From the NCBI GenBank assembly GCA_021784715.1, contig JAJYHP010000013.1, positions 1-14,952 on the forward strand: a stretch of 14,952 bases of DNA, read 5' to 3'. The DNA is from a bacterium (lineage in GTDB: Bacteria; Eremiobacterota; Eremiobacteria; Baltobacterales; Baltobacteraceae). Position numbers and translations under genes: made by a program. The notes beneath the pieces are model-generated. The model did no database searches, had not been told where the DNA came from, and worked only from the letters and a program-made list of their open reading frames with translations. This document shows, piece after piece, positions 6,418 through 13,141 of the stretch. Each line of letters opens with the position of its first letter. Position 1 is the first letter of the stretch.

Positions 6418-7953
6418 ATGCCCTTTGATTCGTTATCGGCCTTCGTCGACGCATTACGAAAGGCCGGGGAACTCCATACGGTCGACGCCCCCGTCGAACG
6501 CGCCTTCGAGATTCCCGAGATTACCGACCGCGTGGTGAAGGCCGGCGGCCCGGCGTTGCTCTTTCGCAACGTCGTCGGCTCGCGTTTTCCCGTCCTGACC
6601 AACCAGTTCGGCACGCACCGCCGCGCGGCGCTCGCCTTCGATGCGACCTCGCTCGATGAAGTCGGCGAGCGCGTTCGCAAACTTCTCGATATCGCGCCGC
6701 CGGGCGCGGGAATCGGCGAGCAGCTCGGAGCGCTCCTCTCGCTCGCCCCGTTGCGCAACGCGATACCGAAGACCGTGCGCAGCGGAAGCGTTCAGGACGT
6801 CACGATCGAGCAGCCCGATCTGCACGCGCTTCCCGTTCTCACCACGTGGCCGCTCGACGGCGGCCCCTTCATCACGCTGCCGTTGGTGATCACGAAAGAT
6901 CCGCGCACCAACCGCCCCAACGTCGGCATGTACCGGATGCAAGTCTATAACGAATGCGAGACCGGCATGCACTGGCAACGCCACAAGCAAGGGCGCGCGC
7001 ACGCCGATGCCTGGGGCGATCGCATTCCCGTCGCGGTGGCGATCGGCGCAGACCCCGTCCTCACCTACGCCGCAACCGCTCCGCTGCCCCCAGTGCTCGA
7101 CGAATTCGCCTTCGCCGGTTTGCTGCGCGGAAAACCCATCGAACTCGTGCAAGCGAAAACCGTCGATCTGAAGGTTCCCGCGCACGCCGAGTTCGTGTTG
7201 GAGGGCTACGTCGATAACACCGATCTTCGAACCGAGGGGCCGTTCGGCGATCATACCGGCGTGTACAGTCTCGCCGATCGGTATCCCACGTTTCACGTGC
7301 AGTGCATCACCCATCGCAAGAATCCGATCTACGCCGCGACGCTCGTCGGGAAGCCGCCGATGGAAGACGCGTGGCTCGGCAAGGCGACCGAGCGGATTTT
7401 CTTACCGCTCTTGCAGATGGTGCTCCCCGAAGTCGTCGACATGAATCTCCCCGTCGAAGGCGGCTTCCACAATCTCGCCATCGTTTCGATTCGCAAGCAA
7501 TATCCCGGACACGCGAAAAAAGTGATGAACGCGCTCTGGGGATTGGGGCACATGATGATGCTCACGCGCATGCTCGTCGTCGTCGATGCCGACATCGACG
7601 TCCAAGACGTTCGCAGCGTCGCGTGGTTCGTACTGAACAATCTCGCACCCGACCGCGATATCGTCCACATGCCCGGCCCCGTCGACGATCTCGATCACGG
7701 TTCGTATAACGTCGCCTACGGCGTGAAAATCGGGGTCGACGCAACGCGCAAGAGCGCAAGCGAAGGCTACACGCGCGAATGGCCGCCCGACATCGCGAGT
7801 TCGGCATCGGTCCGCAAGCGCGTTGCGGAGCGTTGGCGCGAATACGGGCTCGACCGCATCGAAAAGAATCTCCGCCCGGACGCGTGGAGCGGACAGGGTC
7901 TCGACGCGCTCGCACGACTGTTGCACTCCGAGCGCGGACCGGAGGCTTCCTAA
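6418..7953 (+). CDS. UbiD-family prFMN decarboxylase, probably in menaquinone synthesis
   Basis: A 511-residue UbiD-type decarboxylase. Family features seen are N168-V-G-M-Y-R173 (prenylated-FMN site with the conserved Arg), H185-W-Q-R-H-K, and the acidic active-site segment E273-G-P-F-G-D278-H-T-G. These enzymes use prenylated FMN, made by a UbiX partner not present here, to decarboxylate an aromatic quinone precursor. The directly following UbiA-type prenyltransferase suggests the late futalosine pathway (MqnL/MqnP type) or a 4-hydroxybenzoate route; the sequence does not decide between them. The start ATG 6418 has no real Shine-Dalgarno. AATAAT at 6407-6412 could be a -10 that gives a leaderless message, since the phasin terminator blocks read-through. 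The stop overlaps the next start by one base (TAATG). Confidence 0.87.
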   Translation: MPFDSLSAFVDALRKAGELHTVDAPVERAFEIPEITDRVVKAGGPALLFRNVVGSRFPVLTNQFGTHRRAALAFDATSLDEVGERVRKLLDIAPPGAGIGEQLGALLSLAPLRNAIPKTVRSGSVQDVTIEQPDLHALPVLTTWPLDGGPFITLPLVITKDPRTNRPNVGMYRMQVYNECETGMHWQRHKQGRAHADAWGDRIPVAVAIGADPVLTYAATAPLPPVLDEFAFAGLLRGKPIELVQAKTVDLKVPAHAEFVLEGYVDNTDLRTEGPFGDHTGVYSLADRYPTFHVQCITHRKNPIYAATLVGKPPMEDAWLGKATERIFLPLLQMVLPEVVDMNLPVEGGFHNLAIVSIRKQYPGHAKKVMNALWGLGHMMMLTRMLVVVDADIDVQDVRSVAWFVLNNLAPDRDIVHMPGPVDDLDHGSYNVAYGVKIGVDATRKSASEGYTREWPPDIASSASVRKRVAERWREYGLDRIEKNLRPDAWSGQGLDALARLLHSERGPEAS

Positions 7954-8813
7954 TGCGCGCGGCCTCCCTTTTCTTGCGCGAAATTCGCATCGAACATACG
8001 CTCTTCGCGCTCCCGTTCGCGTACGTCGGAGCGGTCTTTGCCGCGCGCGGAATCCCGAACCTCGTCGCGGTCCTATGGATAACGCTCGCGGTACTCGGTG
8101 CGCGAACCGCGGCGATGGCGGCGAATCGTTATTTCGACCGCGATATCGATGCGCGCACGCCGCGAACTGCGCGCCGCGCTCTGGCGACCGGCGAACTCGA
8201 TCCGCGCGTGATGCTCGTCGCGATCCTCGCCGGCCTGATTCTTTTGCTCGTCGCCGCATGGCAACTCAACCCGCTCTGCGTCAAACTTCTGCCGGTCGCC
8301 GCGGCAGGGCTCTTACTCTATCCGCTCTGCAAACGCTTTACCTGGATGGTCCACATCGTGCTCGGCGCCATCGATGGGCTCGCGCCGCTCGGCGCGTATA
8401 TCGGCATCGCGGGGCGCGTCGACGGAACCGGAATCGCCCTCTTCGTTGCGGTCACGCTCTGGGTCGCGGGCTTCGATATCCTCTACGCACTGATGGATCT
8501 TCCGACCGATCGCGAGAACGGCGTCAATTCTATGCCGGTTCGCTTCGGCGAGAAAAGCGCGCGACCGACGGCGATAGCGATGCACCTCGGGATGTTCGCC
8601 ACGCTCGCGATCGCCGGTCGCATCGGCGGGCTCGCCGGCATGTGGTACGACGCGGGGCTCCTCGCCACGCTCGCGCTCGTCGCATACGAACTACGCCTCG
8701 TGCGCGCGAGCGATAATATCTTCGTGCTGAACGAGCGCGTTTTCACTGCGAATATGATTTTCTCGGTCGTCTTTCTCGCGACCGTCGCTCTCGGCTTCGG
8801 TCTGCGCGCGTAA
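7953..8813 (+). CDS. UbiA-family prenyltransferase (membrane), quinone synthesis
   Basis: A 286-residue membrane protein with about eight hydrophobic segments. Both aspartate motifs that bind Mg-prenyl diphosphate are intact: N58-R-Y-F-D62-R-D-I-D66 and D182-L-P-T-D186-R-E. It would attach a polyprenyl chain to an aromatic carboxylate (4-hydroxybenzoate or a naphthoate of the futalosine route) before UbiD-type decarboxylation. The frame is open further upstream (to 7779), but that part runs inside the decarboxylase gene. The ATG at 7953 is chosen because it follows GGAGG (7941-7945) at good distance, overlaps the upstream stop, and gives the normal family length. Confidence 0.88.
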   Translation: MRAASLFLREIRIEHTLFALPFAYVGAVFAARGIPNLVAVLWITLAVLGARTAAMAANRYFDRDIDARTPRTARRALATGELDPRVMLVAILAGLILLLVAAWQLNPLCVKLLPVAAAGLLLYPLCKRFTWMVHIVLGAIDGLAPLGAYIGIAGRVDGTGIALFVAVTLWVAGFDILYALMDLPTDRENGVNSMPVRFGEKSARPTAIAMHLGMFATLAIAGRIGGLAGMWYDAGLLATLALVAYELRLVRASDNIFVLNERVFTANMIFSVVFLATVALGFGLRA

Positions 8814-8816
8814 ACG

Positions 8817-9974
8817 ATGCGACGACGACGATTTATCGCAAGCGCCGCCGGTGCGGTCGCACTCGCCGGAACTCGCGCGAGCGCGCAACTGCAGCCGGGA
8901 GGCTTCGCGCGCCAATATACGATCGGCGTCAGCGTTCCGCTCACCGGAGCTCTCGCCACGATCGGAAACGAGATAGCCGCCGGCGTCCAAGCCGCATGCG
9001 ATGAAGCGAACCGCTTCGGACCGCCGACGCAATTCTTCGCCGTCCGTCGCTTTGACGATGGAAACGAGGGCGCGCTCGCCATCGGCAACGCGCAACTTGC
9101 AGCGAGCGATCCCAGCATAATCGGAGTCGTCGGCGATCTCAGCCTCGACGTTACGCTCCAGGCGGCGCCGCAATACGCAAATCTCTCGCTCCCGCTCATC
9201 GTACCGACGATCACCGCCGACGCATTGACCAAGCGCGGATATCGCAATATCTTTCGCCTACCCGCGCGCGATGAAGTGCAGGGCTCGTTGATGGCGCAGA
9301 TGTTGTTGCGCGTACACGCGCCCCCGCGCACCTTGGTCATCGCCCCACGCAAAGGGTATGGAAGCGCGGTCGCGCGCGGATTCATCGACCAAGCCGGCGC
9401 CGACCACCACCCTACGGCGAGCGCGACGTTAGAGAACGGACGCCTCACGCTCGATCCGCGTACCGCGAACGCATTTGGCGAAGGACCGCAACTCACCGTC
9501 CTCTGCGGTACGGCCGCCGAACTCGGGCCGGTCGCCACGGCGATGCGCGCGCAAAACTACGCCGGAGCGTTCGCCTGCGCGGAGGGTTTCTACAGCATGC
9601 AAACGCTGAAGGACGATGCGAAGGCGCTCGGAGCGGCACTCGTTTTTACGACGATGCCTCCGATCGACCGCGCGCCCTCGGTCGCGCAGCAACTCGGCGA
9701 CCTCCGGCGAAGCGTTCCTGAGGTCACGGCGTTCGTCGCGTTCGCCTATGCCGCCGCGCAGATTTTCATTCAAGGGGTGCAACGCACGCCGACCTTTTCG
9801 CGCCCGGCGCTGCTCTCGCTCTTGACCTACAACGGCTCGTTCCAAACCCTCGTCGGGCCGTTCACCTTTAGCTATACCGGCGACCCCACGTTACCGAACC
9901 TCTATGCCTACCGCATCGAGAAGGGCGCGTTCCACTACGACCGCGCCGCTTTCCTGAACGGTTTTATCCTGTAG
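8817..9974 (+). CDS. Tat-exported periplasmic-binding protein (branched-chain amino acid ABC type)
   Basis: A 385-residue type I periplasmic-binding fold protein resembling LivK/ANF-receptor proteins: Y-T-I-G-V-S-V-P-L-T-G-A-L-A-T-I-G at the start of lobe 1, A-C-D-E-A-N next, and I-I-G-V-V-G-D-L-S as the first ligand-loop region. The N-terminus M-R-R-R-R-F-I-A-S-A-A-G ending A-S-A is a twin-arginine signal, so it is probably exported folded. No permease or ATPase genes lie in the window, so it is an orphan binding protein that could feed a distant transporter or act as a sensor; its ligand is unknown. It starts 3 bases after ubiA without a Shine-Dalgarno, suggesting coupled translation in the ubiD-ubiA transcript. 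Confidence 0.83.
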   Translation: MRRRRFIASAAGAVALAGTRASAQLQPGGFARQYTIGVSVPLTGALATIGNEIAAGVQAACDEANRFGPPTQFFAVRRFDDGNEGALAIGNAQLAASDPSIIGVVGDLSLDVTLQAAPQYANLSLPLIVPTITADALTKRGYRNIFRLPARDEVQGSLMAQMLLRVHAPPRTLVIAPRKGYGSAVARGFIDQAGADHHPTASATLENGRLTLDPRTANAFGEGPQLTVLCGTAAELGPVATAMRAQNYAGAFACAEGFYSMQTLKDDAKALGAALVFTTMPPIDRAPSVAQQLGDLRRSVPEVTAFVAFAYAAAQIFIQGVQRTPTFSRPALLSLLTYNGSFQTLVGPFTFSYTGDPTLPNLYAYRIEKGAFHYDRAAFLNGFIL

Positions 9975-10029
9975 CCGCCCGCCCGGTCCGCGCCCCCCGC
10001 CAACCGGATAAAACCAGGGGTTTTCCCGG
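9960..10029 (+). promoter_or_regulatory. Mutually exclusive hairpins after the binding-protein gene (attenuator-like)
   Basis: GGTTTTATCC (9960-9969, last codons of the gene) is a perfect 10-bp complement of GGATAAAACC (10006-10015). The latter can instead pair with GGTTTTCCCGG (10019-10029) as AAAACC/GGTTTT plus CCGG/CCGG around a short loop. Only one pairing can form at a time. There is no U-tract after the second hairpin, so it is not a plain terminator. Confidence 0.4.
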
Positions 10030-10065
10030 ATGGGGCGCTCCGCCCGGCTCTGGCATGATCGTGGC

Positions 10066-11355
10066 ATGGAAACGCCGCGCTACGCTTGGATCACCGACAA
10101 CTACCTCAACGTGCTCGCCCTCAACGAGGCGCTCGCCGCCCAGCACCGCCCGAATCGCCCACCTTCGAAGCTCGCCGAACTCTGGGGCGAAAGCGAGACC
10201 TGCGACCTGATCTCGGGGGCGCATCGCTGCGCGCTCGACGGGAAGCAGATTCGGCTGGAGGTCGAGGCGCTCGGGCAGACTCTGCTCTTCGAACTCGAGC
10301 CGCTGCGCTCGCCGGCCGGCGATATCGTCGGAACGAGCGGGCGCGCCCGCATGGTCGAGCCGATCGCATCGCCGGCGGCGCACCCCGAGGATCCGCTCGT
10401 CGAGGAGATCGCGCAGTTAGGAAGCTGGCGCTACGAGTTCTCGGCGCGCTCGATGCATCCGTCGCTCGGGCTGCTGAATTTGCTCGGGCTTCCGCCGACC
10501 GGCGATCTCGGCGATATTCGCGCCTTCGACCATCCCGACGATCGAGAGTACGTTCGCACTGCGATCGAAGCATCGGGCGATACCTATGAGGTGGAGCACC
10601 GCATCGTTCGCCACGATGGCGAACAGCGCCACGTTCGCGAGCGCGCCACGACGATCCGCGACGCACATGGATTTTCGATCGCGCGCGTCGGCACGATGCT
10701 CGATATCACCGCGATCAAAATGCGCGAGTCGTGGTTGCGCGAGCTCGCCAATGTCGATACGCTCACCGGTTTGGGGAATCGCCGACTACTCGAAGAGCGC
10801 CTCGGTGCGGCGATCATGCGCTCGGAGCGCTTCGGGAATGCGTGCGCGATTCTCTTCATCGACATCGACGACTTCAAAGGCGTCAACGATACCTACGGCC
10901 ACGCCGTCGGCGATGCGTATCTCGTTGAATTTGGGCTCCGGCTCGCTCGGAACGTTCGGGCGTCCGATACGGTCACTCGGCTCGCCGGCGACGAGTTCGT
11001 CATCGTCCTCGAGGATTTGGCAGACGACCGTGCCGCCGCCGAGGCCGCGGAGAAAATCGCCGCGGTACTGCACGAGCCGCTCGCAGTCGGATCCCTCAAG
11101 ATTGAGGTCCGCGCCAGCATCGGAATCGCGGTCTCACCGCGCGACGGCGAGAGCGTTAAAGAACTGCTCGAACGCGCCGATCTCGCGATGTACGAAGCGA
11201 AGCGTCGCGGCGGTACCGGCATCGGCATCGGAGGCGAGCGTCCGCTCGCGCAGAAAGCAGCGTCATGGTCGCCACGCTTGATCGAGGGAAAAATCTCCTC
11301 TTCGAAGGACCGGCCTCGGTTCGGCACCCAACCGAACGTATCGCATTCTTCCTGA
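10066..11355 (+). CDS. PAS-GGDEF signalling protein (AGDEF active site)
   Basis: A soluble 429-residue protein. Residues 1-100 look like a degenerate PAS-type sensor. Residues about 117-226 are a PAS-3-like domain (L-G-S-W-R-Y-E-F, H-P-D-D-R-E-Y-V, H-R-I-V-R-H-D-G-E, then G-T-M-L-D-I-T). A GGDEF domain follows with A307-G-D-E-F and an intact I-site R298-A-S-D. Some cyclases with A-G-D-E-F are active, so activity is possible but not certain. ATG 10066 is preferred over the in-frame ATG at 10030, which lies in the hairpin region; neither has a good Shine-Dalgarno. The last 40 residues lie beyond the normal domain end and overlap the next gene by 91 bp. Confidence 0.85.
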   Translation: METPRYAWITDNYLNVLALNEALAAQHRPNRPPSKLAELWGESETCDLISGAHRCALDGKQIRLEVEALGQTLLFELEPLRSPAGDIVGTSGRARMVEPIASPAAHPEDPLVEEIAQLGSWRYEFSARSMHPSLGLLNLLGLPPTGDLGDIRAFDHPDDREYVRTAIEASGDTYEVEHRIVRHDGEQRHVRERATTIRDAHGFSIARVGTMLDITAIKMRESWLRELANVDTLTGLGNRRLLEERLGAAIMRSERFGNACAILFIDIDDFKGVNDTYGHAVGDAYLVEFGLRLARNVRASDTVTRLAGDEFVIVLEDLADDRAAAEAAEKIAAVLHEPLAVGSLKIEVRASIGIAVSPRDGESVKELLERADLAMYEAKRRGGTGIGIGGERPLAQKAASWSPRLIEGKISSSKDRPRFGTQPNVSHSS

Positions 11356-12716
11356 CGCTGCTCTGGGCGTTCCCGGTCGCCGCAATCGTCGGCATCTTCA
11401 TCCACTTTTCCATCGGGCTCGCCCAGGTTGCGCTCTTCGTCGTCGGCGCGATGGTCTTCATCACGTTCGCGCGCGGACGGTTGATCGGTTCGAGCGTCCT
11501 GATTCACGAAGCGCAAAATCCGGAGATCTTCGCGATCGTCAAACGCCAGTGCGCCGCGTTGGGGATTCCCCTGCCCTTGGTTTTCGTACGGCAAGATCCA
11601 TTAGTGCCGGCAGCGGCGATCGGGTTCGGTGAGCCGTATTCGCTCGTGCTCTCGAGCGACTATCTCGAAGATCTGCGCGAGGACGAGCTCTCGTTCGTCA
11701 TCGGGCGCCAACTCGGCCACATCGCCGCGGGGCATGTACGCTATCAATCGTTGCTCAGCGTGAACGGCAACGAAAACGCACTGGTATCGTTGATCTTCGG
11801 GCCGTGGCTACGACGCTGCGAATTAACCTGCGATAAAGTCGGGCTAATTTGTTGCGGCTCGCTCGACGCCGCATCGCGAGCGATCGCCATTCTCGCTCTC
11901 CGCGGATTCGGGCGCCAAGTGGACTTGCGGAGTTTTGCAACGCAACAAGCTTCCATTGGCGACGATACGGTGCTGAAATGGGGCGAGTGGCTCGGTTCGG
12001 AACCGTATGCCACGCGCCGAATCGCCGACTTAACGGCGTATGCCGCGAGCGCGCAGTACCAGCACCACGAAGAGTGGTTTCTTCGCACCGAGGCGGTCGC
12101 TCCGATCCCCTTGCCGCTCCCCGGCAGCCGTCGGCTCGACGGCGGCGATCTCGCCGGACGCGGGCGGCGCGTGCTCGCCGCGGCGATCGACGTGGTGGTG
12201 CTGCTTGCGGTGAGTTCGTATTTTTTTACGCCGCAGAGTGCGCCGACGCCGCCGAAGATCCCCCGCAGCATCGTCGTGAACGGCCTTCCAAATGGCGCGA
12301 AGGTTCAGCTCGGTCCTCTCACCGTCAAAATTCCCGCCGAAAAAGCGGCGCCCGCATCCTCGCCCTCACCGAGCCCCGCACCGACCGCGAGCCCGACGCC
12401 GTTATCGAACCAACGCATTGCCGCCGCCGCCATGCGCGCGTTCTCGTTCGGCTTTGTCTCGTTTCTCTATTTCACGCTTCTCATCGCCGTCGTCGGGCAG
12501 AGCTTCGGCATGATGATCGCCGGGCTACGCGTCTCCACGCTCGATCTGCGTCGGCCGAGTTTTCTCCAGGCGCTCGGCCGAGGAGCGCTCATCGGCGCGT
12601 TCCACTGGGTCATCGCCCTGCTCTCGCCTTTTTCCAGCTGTTGGTTCCACGATTGGTTAACGAAAACGCGCGTCGTAGCGGGGGAGCGGCTCATCGCCCG
12701 GGCGGCAAACGGCTAG
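11265..12716 (+). CDS. Inactive M48-peptidase-like domain fused to an RDD membrane domain
   Basis: A 483-residue membrane protein. Two membrane segments (about 26-47 and 49-68) lead into an M48/HtpX-like domain. Where M48 enzymes have H-E-x-x-H, this protein reads R148-Q-L-G-H152 in F-V-I-G-R-Q-L-G-H-I-A-A-G-H. The first zinc ligand and catalytic Glu are thus lost, although E186 and D190 of the downstream ligand motif remain (C-E-L-T-C-D). From about residue 288 an RDD domain follows (R-G-R-R-V-L-A-A-A-I-D, later Q-S-F-G-M-M-I-A-G-L-R-V). Its first two membrane helices are split by a loop of about 65 residues with a Ser/Pro-rich stretch. It is probably a scaffold or regulator, not a protease. 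Its start lies inside the GGDEF gene and no later ATG or GTG suits. Its stop shares CTAG with the convergent selenoprotein gene. Confidence 0.78.
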   Translation: MVATLDRGKNLLFEGPASVRHPTERIAFFLTLLWAFPVAAIVGIFIHFSIGLAQVALFVVGAMVFITFARGRLIGSSVLIHEAQNPEIFAIVKRQCAALGIPLPLVFVRQDPLVPAAAIGFGEPYSLVLSSDYLEDLREDELSFVIGRQLGHIAAGHVRYQSLLSVNGNENALVSLIFGPWLRRCELTCDKVGLICCGSLDAASRAIAILALRGFGRQVDLRSFATQQASIGDDTVLKWGEWLGSEPYATRRIADLTAYAASAQYQHHEEWFLRTEAVAPIPLPLPGSRRLDGGDLAGRGRRVLAAAIDVVVLLAVSSYFFTPQSAPTPPKIPRSIVVNGLPNGAKVQLGPLTVKIPAEKAAPASSPSPSPAPTASPTPLSNQRIAAAAMRAFSFGFVSFLYFTLLIAVVGQSFGMMIAGLRVSTLDLRRPSFLQALGRGALIGAFHWVIALLSPFSSCWFHDWLTKTRVVAGERLIARAANG

Positions 12717-13141
12717 TTTTTCACTCCGCAGCCGTTGTGCAAACGCGTGAGGTAATTAAAGAGCCCGACGGTCGCGACGACTTCTTCGAAGCCCTCGTCG
12801 CCGCAGAGCGCGGCGAGCGTGGCGCGGAGGTTCTCCGGAAGCGCGCGCGGTTCGCGCGTTAGGGCAACGGCGACGGCGAGCGCAGCACGTTCGAGATCCG
12901 AATAATTCGGACTCGTCGCGTACGTTGAAAGATCGTGGAGGCTCGCTTCCTCGACGCCGAGACGCTTTGCCAAAGCGCCGTGCACGTCCATTCAATACTC
13001 GCAGGCATTGAGCCATGCGACCATCACGCCGACGAGCTCTTTGGTGCGGCGATCGATGCTACCGCTCTCGAGCAACGCGGCGACGTGAGCGTCGAGCGTC
13101 GCCCGCGCTTTCGGGTGGCCGCGAAGCGGCGTATCGCTCAC
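12713..13141 (-). CDS. AhpD-like selenoprotein with C-x-x-U active site (TGA at codon 50 read as selenocysteine)
   Basis: Read from GTG 13141 the frame is 143 codons, with a single internal TGA (12994-12992, codon 50). The product has the AhpD/carboxymuconolactone-decarboxylase pattern: E35, twelve residues to C47, then E-Y-[TGA50]-M-D-V-H54. In AhpD the same spacing joins the relay Glu, the two cysteines of C-x-x-C and the His four residues later, so the TGA replaces exactly the second, nucleophilic cysteine. Homology continues smoothly on both sides (L-V-G-V-M-V-A-W-L-N-A-C before, H-G-A-L-A-K-R-L-G-V after). The GTG overlaps the upstream gene's stop by 4 bp (GTGA), which supports this start and one coupled transcript. 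A SECIS-like hairpin follows the TGA. Expected role: cytoplasmic thiol or peroxide reductase. Alternatives are a nonsense-mutated gene or restart at the ATG 12991. No Sec machinery genes are in view. Confidence 0.8.
12961..12994 (-). promoter_or_regulatory. Bacterial SECIS-like hairpin directly after the in-frame TGA
   Basis: Twelve bases after the TGA (12994-12992) an 8-bp stem forms: GGCGCTTT (12979-12972) with AAAGCGTC (12968-12961), one G-U pair, and apical loop GGC (12971-12969). The first loop base is the 21st after the TGA. Bacterial SECIS elements recognised by SelB lie within coding sequence, with the apical loop roughly 16-37 bases after UGA and a G among the first two loop bases; this hairpin meets both rules. 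A further GACG/CGTC pairing could extend the base of the stem past an internal loop. Confidence 0.72.

Noticed and set aside
5164..6758. Minus-strand reading frames across the repeat block with a repeated Q-P-E-G-G-P-L-S-A peptide
   Set aside because: They are translations of the 22-bp repeat and of the antisense of the GGDEF, phasin and ubiD genes. No start signal or family pattern was seen.
7779..7952. Longer start for the UbiA protein at 7779
   Set aside because: This stretch lies inside the decarboxylase gene, is Arg-rich and lacks family similarity. ATG 7953 has a good Shine-Dalgarno and gives the usual length.
10051..10066. Sigma54-like element TGGCATG-N4-TGGCA before the PAS-GGDEF gene
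   Set aside because: It matches the consensus fairly well, but the predicted transcription start would fall after the chosen ATG 10066.
12713..12991. A separate 92-residue minus-strand gene starting at ATG 12991
   Set aside because: It begins in the middle of the AhpD motif, directly after the TGA. The preceding 49 codons in the same frame carry the rest of the domain and have a coupled start at 13141.
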